From positions 15,322,941 to 15,358,688 of the forward strand of contig NC_090610.1 in assembly GCF_004359215.1 (NCBI RefSeq): 35,748 bases of DNA. Direction: 5' to 3'. The notes below the pieces were generated by a model. It saw only the letters and a list, made by a program, of their open reading frames with translations. It ran no database searches and had not been told where the DNA came from. Positions 19,671-29,282 of the stretch are shown here, piece by piece. Numbering within the stretch: position 1 is the stretch's first letter; each line of letters opens with the position of its first letter. This stretch comes from Bremia lactucae. Taxonomy: Eukaryota; Oomycota; Peronosporomycetes; Peronosporales; Peronosporaceae. The translations under genes and the position numbers were made by a program.

Positions 19671-20713
19671 AAGCGTGTGGATGTACTACGAGTGAGTGCG
19701 ATGACCTCACTTGTGGTACGGTCGTTAGTACAACTGCACAAGATCACAGGGTATTACCAATCACATTGTGGAGTCAGCTGCCGGAGGCTGTGCGAATGCA
19801 CAGGCAGCGCCGAAGGTCCACCATCGAGTGGATTTAGACATGAATGTATGCCTAGCGGGCGACATTCAAGGAATATACCGGTTGTCCAAAAGGAATACGA
19901 CCGTAGACGACCCGACTATGATAGCGCAATCACACTCGGAAGATGTTGAAGGAATAGGTCCCCACGTACTTGAGGAGAAATCTCCTCAAATAGTTAATGC
20001 AGAAGTGACTTGACTTCAGCATCCCGAGGAATTTATTCCTTGGCGGCCTGTGGAAACGAGATCTCAGGAAGAAACCGAGGCATTGAATGGCTTGGTTAAT
20101 GACGGATCAAGAGTAGGCGCTTATACTCTTGATCTGTATGCGCCTTCGAAGTTAATCTCGGAGATAACTCAATTACTAAGCCTAGAAGCCAAGTGGTTTT
20201 TGAGAGATCTGCATTGTGGTAGAATCAAGCAGATTTACGTAGTCGTTACAGAGGACGAATACGTAACCGATTCTTGGTCAGCGGTAATTTTTGCAGAGAA
20301 CGAACTGGTTCTCAGCAGCTCATCGATGGACGAAAGTGTCCTCGATCTAAAGACTCGGATTGAAAGATATACTACTCAATCCTGGGAGTCACTTAAGACG
20401 TATCCGTTATACAAAGATTTGGTTGAATTCAGAGATGTATTCCCTAAAACAGTTTCATGCGAGTTGCCTAAGGATAAAGGCACTTGACATGAAATCGAGC
20501 TCAAACCGGGCTTGAAGTACTGTGTCATGAAGCAGTGGCCACTGCCTCGTGAACAAGTACTTGCGATCGATAAATTCTTTATCGATCGAGTAAAAGCGGG
20601 CCATGTAAGGGAGTCAACCACCCACATAGCTCCCCGACCTTCTGTGTGCGAAAGGCCACAGGAGGGTGGCGAATAGTGCACGCAATTAATAAACTGGATG
20701 CTGCAGCCGCTCC
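19671..20713 (+). repeat. Internal duplication: second copy of linker and reverse transcriptase start
   Basis: The segment repeats 16913 to about 17995 in the same orientation, with small indels and substitutions. It covers the end of the protease linker, LLSLEAKWFLRDL, VVVTEDEYVTDSWSA and the reverse transcriptase start (ELPKDKGT, MKQWPLPREQ). It ends before the catalytic region and joins at 20714 to sequence homologous to 19106, just before integrase. The open frame 20050-20487 is a piece of pol, not a new gene. Confidence 0.85.
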
Positions 20714-21068
20714 AAGTGTTCCGTCATCAACCTTACTTGATGACATAAAGAAAGCCTACGCAGAAGATAAGGACCTTCTGCGTTTAATTAATCATCTGAT
20801 GAATACATACGATAAATCGTTTGAAGATTTACCGGCCATTTATCGATCGTCATCCGATCGATACACATAATGCAACGGCTTATTGTATTACACAGCAGTT
20901 GCCGGCGACACCACACGCGTCGTCGTCCCAACTCACAATGATTTGCGCCTGCGCACGATGCACAAACAAGTGGGCATCGTGGACGTGAGAAGACTTACCT
21001 CACAGTAAGTCGCGACTTTTTCTGGCCCCGCCAGTATCAGTTCGTGCGCAAGTACATTCGTGCTTGCG

Positions 21069-21153
21069 AGGACAAGACACGCTGCAACGACGCGAGTGAT
21101 GTCGATTTCTTCGACATCGACATCACTTGCGTCGTTGCAGCGTGTCTTGTCCT
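21069..21153. repeat. Near-perfect 37-bp inverted repeat (hairpin)
   Basis: Arms 21069-21105 and 21117-21153 are complementary at 36 of 37 positions (the mismatch is G against T) with an 11-base loop. The left arm abuts integrase sequence, the right arm continues into a Copia fragment. It interrupts the integrase zinc region between Cys-Glu and the rest. Confidence 0.9.
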
Positions 21154-21159
21154 CTTAAA

Positions 21160-21282
21160 CGATAAAACGCCTTCTTGGCTTGTGTGTCTGTCTCGTAGCT
21201 TTGTGAACCGCGAAAGCTATATCAGGTCTAGTGCACCTCGATATCCACAATAAAGACCCAACAAGTGATTGGGAACGTCTGC
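21160..21282 (-). mobile_element. Copia RNase H-region fragment inserted in a Gypsy integrase
   Basis: The minus strand reads SLVGSLLWISRCTRPDIAFA then VHKATRQTHKP. This matches the Copia element at 25790-25900 (SFVGSLLWFARCTRPDISFA, VHKVTRHTYQP). It is similar but not identical, so the source was another Copia copy. Confidence 0.8.
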
Positions 21283-21366
21283 CGCAAGAGACATTAGTGC
21301 GTCACCCGCGGCTGCATGAACCGCAGCCGAAGGCTCCGCACTACCAGCATGGATTTTTTCATCATG
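21283..21366 (-). mobile_element. aORF N-terminal fragment inserted in integrase
   Basis: The segment CTGCCGCAAGAGA, then GTGCGTCACCCGCGGCTGCA, AACCGCAGCCGAAGG is shared with 23960-24020 in the same element, that is the N-terminal part of aORF copy 5. It forms the right part of the filler in the integrase. Confidence 0.75.
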
Positions 21367-22509
21367 CGATAAAGCCTAGCCCTTCATCCTGTGCACCTCT
21401 CCAACCTCTACCACTTCCGATAAAATGTAAGCAGTCGTATCTATGGACTTCGTCTTCGAATTTCCCGAAGACGACCACAAAAACAATGGAATCATTGTTT
21501 TTGTAGACAGATTCAGCAAGATGGTAGATCTTGCTGCGGTACCAGAGTCGATTACGGCTCCGGGTTGTGCCGTGTCTTTATCGACACGGTATTCACACTC
21601 CACGGTTTTCCTAGCGAGCTGGTCTCCGATTGAGATCCACGTTAATCTCGGCAATCCGTTTTCCGATCTCTCGCAACACGGCTGACTATGTCAACATGCG
21701 ATCACCCAGAAACGGATGGTCAAACAGAACGCGTAAATCGCGTCCTCAAAGAGATACTTCGTGGTTACGTCCTATCGTATCCGAAATGGAGCGAGTTTTT
21801 ACCGATGGTCGAATTCGCCATCAATAATTCGATGCATGCGTCTACAACACATACACCGTTCTTCGTGTATGGCTGACGCCATCCTCGCATACCCACCCAA
21901 TTAGAGGGATCCTCTAGTTATAAGGGGGGGAATCGCACGAGCAAAGCCATTTCTGGTTCATGTTCATCCCGCGTCGTAGTTATTAACGCCGCGAATGACA
22001 TCGATTTCGAAGCAATCGACATCGAAGATGAGAATGATGTCATGGCAGTGCTCACTAAGCGCACTGAAATATACAAAACAAATGAGTCAGCAGAAGAATT
22101 TCTGCTGGCTCGAGAATCAGTTATCCGTTTCGTATACAGGATTTCATTGCTAACGCAGTGGACCGTCAGAAACGGAACGCAGACAAACATGGAAGAGCAA
22201 ATGTTCTTTCATTTGAAATTAATGATCTAGTACTACTATCTACGGTAAACTTACATACTTAAGCATGTAGTTACTAATGTGGGTAGTAGTAAACTACTAC
22301 CCAATTTCATTGGGCCTTTCCATGTACTGCATCGCAGAGGCAATGCGTACACAGTAGAACTGCCAGATAGGATGCGAACGCATCCTACGTTTTACGCTGG
22401 TCGGCTCCGCCCGTACCATCAATACGCGGTTTCTTTTGAGGACTGATCTGACCACTCTTTTCAAGAATCCCTAAAAGATTCTTGCGGTCCTGAACCATAA
22501 CCTCATGTT

Positions 22510-24056
22510 GAATCTAGAGATTCTCCGGTCAGGTCCGAAGATCCTCGAAACCGCGATGAGCGGACGACAGCTCATCACGAAGACCGTGATATTTCCGTTC
22601 GTACTCTAACATAAAGTACGCACTCGTCCAACCGTTCGATATAGTGAGCCTGCACCGTCTGCTCCAACTTGCGACGCTTACCGCGCTCGTGATCAAGGCC
22701 CTCCTCCAACTCATGGAGGTGATCGAGTTTGTCGATCTTCGACTCTACATCCGAGACATGGGTCGGATCTAATTTTCCCTCCTCCGCCACATCCATTGGT
22801 GGATTCCCACGGTGGTCAACGTTTCCTTGTGTAACGTATTCAAAATTACCGTGATGTGAAGGAGCAGCGAACGAGTTATCTTGTTCACTAGCGTGGTTAT
22901 CCACCTTCACATGACAGCTGGGGGCCTCGTTCCCCGCTAATTGCTGACGTTGAGAGCCTCGTCCGTCAGTATGACGAGACTCATCCGATGGATCAGAAGG
23001 TCCATCGAAAAACAAGCGCCCCTGGCGCCTGTACATCGATTGCAAAACGTCAATCGCATCGCGCATCTCGATAAAGATGCGAGCCCTTCCCTAGAGCGAA
23101 GAAAGGGAATAGACACCCCCTTTTTACTCGCTTCGTGTTATCAAGATCGACAGAGATTACCCCACGTAAGGCATGGAAGTCCTGCCTCACGTGACAACCG
23201 ATGCAATTTTTACCTTGCACCGGTTGGAGTTCGTTTCTCAAATATAACGCTAATCGCGTTAAGTCTTTGAAGCCAGGCTTCGCGTCCAATGTCTTTGACA
23301 TTGCGAATGAGCGCGCTCAAGGCTTGGCGAGACTTTATCTCGCTTTTTGTTGCCACTGTACCATCGATGCTTGAAAAAAGCATCGAGATAAAAATCTTCC
23401 TTAGCGCGAAAGTTCTTCGCGCTGGGATCAAGGCCATGTAGCTTTGTCGCTAAAAATCAGGGATATTTATTGTTAGAAGATGTCTCTAGACAAGCTATTG
23501 ATTAGCTGTACGGGCAAAAGCCACGGCTTCTTCTCAGGGACAAGACGTGACATTTTTATGTCTACGATCCCCTGAGTGGTACCCAGCTGAAGCAGGAGTA
23601 CCACAAGAACTTTTATTACGATGGCTTACGCCATCGTCATCACCACGCACAGAAATATGTGCGGGTGACGGCACGGGAGACGGTGCTGGCGATAAGGAAT
23701 CATCCTCATCGTCGGAACCGAACATGCTGTAGCGAATGCTACCAGCACGTCTACTCGAATGAGCCCCCTCATTTGGAGGCTCGTAGATCAGCTGCCTGTC
23801 GATGATCAGGCGACTGTCCTGTTCTCCCCAAGTCGGCCATTTCGTCCGACTCGCATTTGTAGTCGACCTCCAAAGAAAGGTCGTATTCACGTGGTGAATC
23901 AACACGTGCACTCGCAACATCTAGTGTTGTGCGAGTGGAAGACACTACGGCAGACGTTCTGTCTGCCGCAAGAGATAACAGTGCGTCACCCGCGGCTGCA
24001 CGAACCGCAGCCGAAGGCGCAGCACTATCAAAACCCCGCATGAGTTTATTTTTCAT
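22510..24056 (-). pseudogene. aORF copy 5, the most complete copy, frameshifted
   Basis: It begins at a Met on the minus strand at 24056 (MKNKLMRGFDSAAPSAAV, then RAAAGDALLSLAADRTS), continues in a second frame with an acidic FGSDDEDDSLSPAPSP (about 23730) and PEKKPWLLPVQ (about 23545), then FALRKIFISMLFSSIDGT (about 23400) and NVKDIGREAWLQRLNA (about 23300-23250), with a stop straight after GAR at 23210-23212. A second open part (23066-22575, 163 codons) starts MRDAIDVLQSMYRRQGRLFF and ends in a charged coiled-coil-like stretch (LDHERGKRRKLEQ). The whole lies between the end of pol and the polypurine tract, opposite to gag-pol. Known comparison: some plant Gypsy elements (Tat lineage, for example Grande) carry an antisense gene in this position. 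I do not recognise the protein itself. Confidence 0.55.
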
Positions 24057-24157
24057 GCGATGGAATTTAAAATGATGGTTCTGACCAATCAACACATTTT
24101 TAATTTAAGTGGTCAAATAGTGACCACTCCATCTAATGAAAGTCAGAGTGGTTGTCG

Positions 24158-24173
24158 TTTAAGGGAGGGATGA
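24158..24173 (+). other. Polypurine tract of element A
   Basis: TTAAGGGAGGGATGA lies immediately before the 3' LTR start at 24174, matching the purine runs at 14875 and (minus strand) 102-115. Confidence 0.65.
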
Positions 24174-24552
24174 TGTAACGGGGTGCATCGTTACATGAAA
24201 TTAACACTTAAAGGTTTTTAATTAATATATTATCTAAAAAGTAAATAATATTTGGGGAATATTTTTTAACATGGTAATATTCTAAAAGCTTATTCATTGG
24301 TAGAAATAGGTCATTATATTTACTTTCTCCGCGGTCTTGTCAGCGCTGGACGCGCGCAAAGAGAAAGATAGATAAGACTTTATTACATGTTTTGTATTTG
24401 TTTATAATGAAGTTAGAATTAATAGTTAGGAAAAAGAAAAACTTAATTATATTAAATACAGTTTTCTTTTAACCCTCTTCAAAGCAAGTGTTTTAAAGAG
24501 AGTCTCCCTCTGCACGTACTGAAGCAGTACAAGTCAGAAGTGCCTCGTTACA
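24174..24552 (+). repeat. 3' LTR of element A (379 bp)
   Basis: It starts TGTAACGGGGTGCATCG and ends CCTCGTTACA. Relative to the 5' LTR (15069-15534) it lacks about 87 bases between two TACT sequences near its end, including the region around AAGGCACCAC that the LTR at 34830 also has. Confidence 0.9.
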
Positions 24553-24557
24553 CTATT
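24553..24557. repeat. Target site duplication of element A, right copy
   Basis: CTATT, equal to 15064-15068. Confidence 0.8.
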
Positions 24558-24890
24558 GATTGTTTAATTTAAGTCAAAATCAACCCCGTCATTCGTTACA
24601 AGACACGATTGTGCGGTGCGCAAGGAGGCGCCATATTAGTTACTTATTAATAGAATAAGTTCAGTAGTAGTTAAAAGATCGTTACCTACGAAACTAAATA
24701 TGTTCCGACAATTTTACTTTTCTCTTTTCTGAAGCCTTAGTCAAGACCTTTAAGCTAAAGACCCTCAGCTTCATGAGAAACCTTCTCTGTACCTTTGTGC
24801 AGATGAAGTTTCGAGGCACCTATCCTGACACTGTAACCAGTGTAAGGTTAATTAGTACTGATCAGTACTAGTGAAGGGTGCCCCGCTACG
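24558..24890 (+). repeat. LTR family C, copy 2, right part
   Basis: It continues the LTR broken at 15068: TTAATTTAAG, ACAAGACACGATTGTGCGG and CAGTAGTAG match copy 1 at 5975-6210. It ends CCCCGCTACG at 24890, corresponding to CCCGTTACA at 6432. Confidence 0.75.
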
Positions 24891-25024
24891 TATAGTAGAA
24901 CGAATTGATGTCGAAGCGATGCAACGGAAGGTTAGGTCACAAAGAACTAGCAAGAGAGAGGGAGAGGCAATGAAGTGAAAAGGGGTTGTCATAAAGAAGG
25001 GGCATCATAATAATAGAGCGTCAT
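24891..25024. other. Spacer between LTR C and the Copia element
   Basis: Purine-rich, with repeated CATAATAA. It shows no gene. Similar GGGGCATCA and CATAATA text recurs at 29753-29775 across the Copia insertion, so the insertion seems to have landed in a small degenerate repeat. Confidence 0.35.
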
Positions 25025-25029
25025 AATAA

Positions 25030-25209
25030 TTTCAGTTGTGTGAGGATGCCGTTGTGTATTAAGAAGTGAGTAATTCTCTAGCTAACTACTAACATGCATC
25101 CTTCCTTATAACCCGTGCAATTCATCGCTTCCCATTCTAAGATCCTAAGAGGGTCGGCCGAACCGCGATTGAAACTGCGGTTACACTAGTGTAACCTCCG
25201 ATTCCAACA
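25030..25209 (-). repeat. 3' LTR of the Copia element
   Basis: 180 bases; aligned with 29565-29746 with few differences (for example TAAGAAGTGAGTA, GGGTCGGCCGAACCGCGATT in both). The purine run at 25210-25219 (minus strand GAGGAGGAG) is its polypurine tract. Confidence 0.92.
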
Positions 25210-25981
25210 CTCCTCCTCGGTCGCCGCCTCCTAAGCCTTCCAATAACTTGAAAATTTCGCGCAGCTCGGCCATCCTGGGCGCCGGCATTGCCTTCGTAAG
25301 AAAATCTGCCATCATCAGGCGTGATTCCACGTACTCGGTCTTTACTTGGCTCTTTCTCGCAAAGTCGCAGATGAATTTGACACGAATGTCAACATGGTAA
25401 GCGCTCGCCATGCTGTCCTCTGACTCCAGCAGCCTTATAGCAGCTTGGCTGTCCATGAACATTGGCATAGGCTCCGCTACCTCGAATTGCAGCTCCCGCA
25501 AAAGCTACCGAAGTCCGATTAACTCTCGACCGACGTGTGAAGCAGAAGTAAATTCTGCTTCCATTGTAGAAAGCGAGACTCCAGTCTGTTTCTTGCACAT
25601 CCACTAGATAATTGCCCCGTCCATCGTGATTACTCCGCCGGTGATAGACTTCCTATCGCTTTTGTCTCCGCATCACTCCTACATTCAATACTGACCACGC
25701 TCTTCTTAAATTTCCTTGATACTCATATCAAGCTTGAAGCCCTTAGTGGCCTTCAAAAACCTCGCTATCCGCTTCGTTATCTTCCAGTCCGCCATCGATG
25801 GCTGATAAGTGTGTCGTGTCACTTTGTGGACGGCGAAACTAATGTCGGGCCTCGTGCACCTGGCAAACCATAGCAAACTCCCCACAAATGACTGAAAGCC
25901 GTATCGTAAGATCTCCACGAGTTCCCGCATTATGCAATAGTTGCGTTTCATAAGGCTCTTCTTCGTTGCTCTCTTTTCCAA
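25181..25981 (-). pseudogene. RNase H and C-terminus of Copia Pol
   Basis: SLLWFARCTRPDISFAVHKV (about 25875-25818) is the connection after reverse transcriptase. MFMDSQAAIRLLESEDS (about 25467-25418) carries an RNase H Asp. HVDIRVKFICDFARK and EYVESRLMMADFLTKAMP (about 25396-25280) are the signature of the Copia C-terminus. Stops occur at about 25704 and 25505; the latter falls at a position that is Trp in related proteins. The domain degraded the RNA template in the particle. Confidence 0.85.
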
Positions 25982-25989
25982 TTGGGGTT

Positions 25990-26970
25990 CTCACGCCATT
26001 AGCACTCGAGACCGTACTGTTCCAGAAACTCTTCGATAGGAGCCTGCTGATCTAGCGTGTAGTTACCCAACTCGTCGTGTGTCACACGCATTCCCAAGAA
26101 TTTACGTACTTCGCCTAGGTCCTTCATGGACAAAACACTCATTTTTTTCGAGAAACGCTTCCATTAAGCCACCATTAGACGCAGTGACCAGAAGGTCGTT
26201 GACGTAGACGCCTACAACAGTCATGTCGCCTCCTTGTCGCTTGTAGTATAGACACATATCCGTTACGCAGCGCGTAAAGCCAATTTTTAACGAACTTAGT
26301 GTGCAGCAGTTGGGTCCATTGCCTCCCCGCTAGATTTAAGCCATATTGTGATTTTTTCAATCTGAGTGCCAGTTTTGTGCAGTTGTCTACGCCAAGTGCA
26401 GTCAGCACACCTTTTGGAATTACCAATCCCTTCGGGATCGCCAGATAAATTTCCAAGTGCTTTTCCTTCTCTGCCTTCACGTAGGCATTAGGAATATCGC
26501 CGTGTCTAGCGGGCACGCGCCATCGCCTCGCGAGTACCAAGACCACCTTTACGGTGCTCAATTCCATCACTGCTGCGAACGTCAGACTGTAATCTACGCC
26601 AAACAACTGCTCGTTACCACAGGCCACGAGCCTGGTCTTGTAACGTTTAATAGCTCCGTCGGCGTCCGATTTAGTCTTGAACACCCACTTTGTATGCAGT
26701 ACGTGACTCCCAATAGGTGAGGTCACCAATGTCCATACTCCATTCTCTTCAAGTGCCGTCAGCTCGTCGAGCATCGCCACGGTCCACTTTTCCTTTAATC
26801 CGCTCTTCATAGCTTGCCCGTGGTTTTTCGGGTCCGGCTCCCGTACACTGTTCACTATGTCCGGGGCGGGGCCTCCCAGATTCTCATTGGCTGATGGCTG
26901 TACTGCGGTAGCAGGTTCCTTTTTAGACGCTGACCTCGTCTGATGTCTTTCTCGCGTCCATCTGCTCTTC
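25990..26970 (-). pseudogene. Reverse transcriptase of Copia Pol, catalytic Asp changed
   Basis: The frame 26855-26175 has W-V-F-KTKSDADG, YKTRLVACGNEQ, YSLTFAAVMELSTVK and RHGDIPNAYVKAEKE, which holds the first catalytic Asp. Then LKKSQYGLNLAGRQW. A frameshift near 26250 follows, and in the new frame VVGVYVNDLLVTAS (26223-26182) replaces the usual YVDD, so a catalytic Asp reads Asn (one G-to-A change). The RVT_2-type domain is clear, and the enzyme would be inactive even without the frameshift. Confidence 0.85.
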
Positions 26971-27252
26971 TTTTTGGGTTGCTTCTTTCGAGTCGTCGTT
27001 TATACCGACGGCAGCCGCGCCTTCGGCATCATATTTCGCCTCCTTCGAGTCTTCGAGGTGTACGCGCCTCAGCTGCTCATTCAATACGTTTGTGAGAGTC
27101 TCCACGTTCCTGACATGCTGTGTAACAACTACCACTTTGTCTTTCGGGATGTATACTCTGTATCGCTTCATCTCGTCGCTCCGACCAATGATTAGTGCGG
27201 GATTGCTGCGCTCGCCTAAGGACTTGTTTTTGCGTCTCTGTGCACAGTGCAC
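26923..27252 (-). pseudogene. Integrase C-terminal and linker region of the Copia element
   Basis: KNKSLGERSNPALIIGRSDE and MKRYRVYIPKDKVVVV are typical of the region after the Copia integrase core (SYK-x-W-x-Y-x-P like). The frame differs from both sides, so two frameshifts flank it, near 27230 and 26940; they restore the original frame. A charged linker (EDSKEAKYDAEG, QKEEQMDARK) leads to reverse transcriptase. Confidence 0.7.
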
Positions 27253-28436
27253 GGTGATCCAAACACCAGAATGTCACCCAAATCGGGCGTGTTCTTCGTG
27301 AGCATGTGCAGCGGTGACTTACCTCCCGGGTTACCTTTACTTGGACTCCTGTTCAGAATATAGGCCGCGTACTCAGTAGCGTCCCCCCAGAAACTCAATG
27401 GCAGACCACACGCAAACAGTATGCTGCGTGCCATGTTCATTACAGTACGGTGCATTCTCTCAGCCTTACCGCTGCTTGGTTAATTCCTCGGTTAGCTTAT
27501 TTGCCTTGCGATACCGGTATCCTTACAAAACAAGTCAAGTGTCTGGTAAACTCCTCCGCCGTCCGTGCGCAGCACGTAAATACAGACATTAAAACGCCTC
27601 TCAAAGAAAGCCATAAAGTGCTTGAACTTTTGTGCCGCCGCGTCTATAGTCTTCACGAAGAAGACTCTGCAGTAGTTTGTGCAATGATCGATGAAGTTGA
27701 TCATGTACCGATTTCTTAGTCTGTCGCGCGGAGTCATGTGACCTTTCAGCTCCGAGCAGATTACGCCCCCGATGACGTCTATTGGTGATTTTTTGCCACT
27801 ATCTATCTGAGCTTGCTTATTTTTGGTCTTCTTGCCCTGAGCACAGGCGAGACAATTAGCACGCTTCTCATCAGTAAGAGAAATTCCAAAGGTCGGGTCC
27901 TTAGCCATCTTGAGTATGGTGTCGTAGTTCAGGTGCCCAAGTCGACGAAGAAAGTGCATTAATGTTCCTGTCTGTATGTCTGATCCGACATCGTCCTGGT
28001 CTTCCGCCAGCACCGACATCAGCATGTACCTCGCGTTCCTCGCATTCTTCGCATTCTTTTGTCCGTCTGAACGAATCATCAGTACATTGTTGCGTCTCTC
28101 CACCTCAAAATCTGCGGGTCCCCCAGCCATAGGTGCAATTACGCGGTGCGAGCTTATATACTCAATCTTAAACTTCTTTTTTCAAAATGCCATAGGAGAT
28201 AATGTTCCTCTCCAAATTCTCTGCGTACTGCATGTCCAGCAGTCGCACTTTAATCCTTTTCCCAAAACCGTAGTTTCCAGCGTCACGCTGCCACGATTGG
28301 TCACTCGCAGTGCTCCACCGTCCGCGGCCACGCACTGACTTTCAAAGTCTTCCGGACTTTCCAGCAGCTGCCCATCGTTTACCAGATGACGACTGGATCC
28401 CGTATCCCACTCCCTTTTCTGCTGCTTCATCGCCTA
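27216..28436 (-). pseudogene. Protease and integrase of the Copia element
   Basis: Protease: WDTGSSRHLVNDGQ (28409-28368) keeps the D-T-G-S active site. A stop (TGA, 28182-28184) separates it from the next part. Integrase: GHLNYDTILKMAKDP and CLACAQGKKTKN (H-H-C-C zinc region), FIDHCTNYCRVFFVKT (first Asp), RTDGGGVYQ (second Asp) and KAERMHRTVMNMARSIL (about 27465-27418, Glu). Two stops at about 27494 and 27482 lie between the second Asp and the Glu. The reading frame is the same from 29282 to about 27230, so all breaks here are nonsense changes. Confidence 0.85.
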
Positions 28437-29282
28437 TAGTGATTCAAAATCCGCATCACCACCCTGGCTCCTTTCATTTTTCTTTCCCTTGCACGCCACT
28501 TTTAGATGCCCTTGTTGGCCACATCTAAAGCACTTTCGCGTGTCCACCTTTCCTTCGTGAACGTCATTTACAGCGTCACGCCCGAGTTGTTTCCCGCGAA
28601 GCTCGATCTCCGTTGACTGGGCAAAATGCACCAGTTCTTCCGCTTGGCGCAAGTAATCCGTGCGTCCCAAATTAAGCCGCAATAACATCGATACATGCAT
28701 CGCTGGATCTGCATAGTGTACAATGTTGTCCAGCACCAAATTATCCGCGCCACCACACGCTTCGCTGACCGCTACCAAGTATAGGTAGTGCTCCGTCCAA
28801 CTACGTTTTACGCTCTTCGGGGCCGTGAACATCTTCATACTCTGCGCAGGAGTAATCTTGGTTGCGAAGGTATGCAGCAAGTGTTGCATGGCGTGCTCTA
28901 GGGTAGACTCCTCCAACCACCAGGCCTCACCTTGTTGATTGTAGTATGTCTCCGCCATTCCGGCGAGATGGTGTCCTAGGATATCCACCTTTGCTTCCTC
29001 TGTCCATTGAAATCCGCACGCACGTTCCGCGAACTGGATTTACCGTACAACCTTCTTTCCCCACGATAAAAAACCGCTGCCAAGTCTCTCGTAGAGCTCT
29101 TTGCCATCGAAATTGTGTATCCCGAGCTTACGCTGACGCGTATCTGGAACACGTGGAAAGTTGTTTACAGGTGCCTGCGTGCCCTGAGGCATAGTGGGTG
29201 CCCTGACAGGCTGCCGATAGACCGGTGAAATTGGCTGCTGTCGCCGTGGTGGAGGCGTCTGGTCCAACGCCATCCGATCCAC
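28437..29282 (-). pseudogene. Gag of the Copia element
   Basis: One frame from a Met at 29282 (MDRMALDQTPPPRRQQP) through a UBN2/Gag-like part (GIHNFDGKELYERLGSGF, AETYYNQQGEAWW) to the zinc knuckle CFRCGQQGHLKVAC (about 28532-28491). It is broken by TAA at 29040-29042 and by TAG at 28437-28439 just before the protease, the frame staying the same. The 184-codon piece 28988-28434 is open. An upstream frame (29440-29165, LDLLTGLAERMECLEASQQ, coiled coil) is probably the real N-terminus joined by a frameshift. Confidence 0.75.

Larger units (their letters stand above)
20714..22446 (+). pseudogene. Integrase and pol C-terminus of element A, second copy, with an insertion
   Basis: It starts SVPSSTLLDDIKKAYAEDK (20715-). 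The zinc region is broken at CE (21067) by foreign DNA to about 21365, then core sequence resumes: LWTSSSNFPKTTTK in one frame, MDFVFEFPEDDHKNN (21443) and IVFVDRFSKMVDLAAVPES in another. The later core has DHPETDGQTERVNRVLKE (21697-21750), with the catalytic Glu in QTERV and a preceding Asp region, and MVEFAINNSMHAST. The C-terminal part reads GPFHVLHRRGNAYTVELP (about 22313-22366) and GRLRPYHQY, ending at TGA 22444. An acidic tail lies between (21960-22230). Dead because of frameshifts. Confidence 0.8.
15069..24552 (+). mobile_element. Gypsy element A, rearranged, nested in LTR C
   Basis: Two LTRs and a CTATT duplication delimit the element. It holds gag, protease, reverse transcriptase, RNase H, integrase, a second partial round of linker to integrase, a minus-strand aORF, and a polypurine tract. 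The leader and gag start are deleted: the sequence after the 5' LTR (15535) corresponds to the middle of gag of the element at 34830. It could not move by itself. Confidence 0.85.

Noticed and set aside
20050..20487. 145-codon open frame as a separate gene
   Set aside because: It is the duplicated pol linker and reverse transcriptase start of element A.
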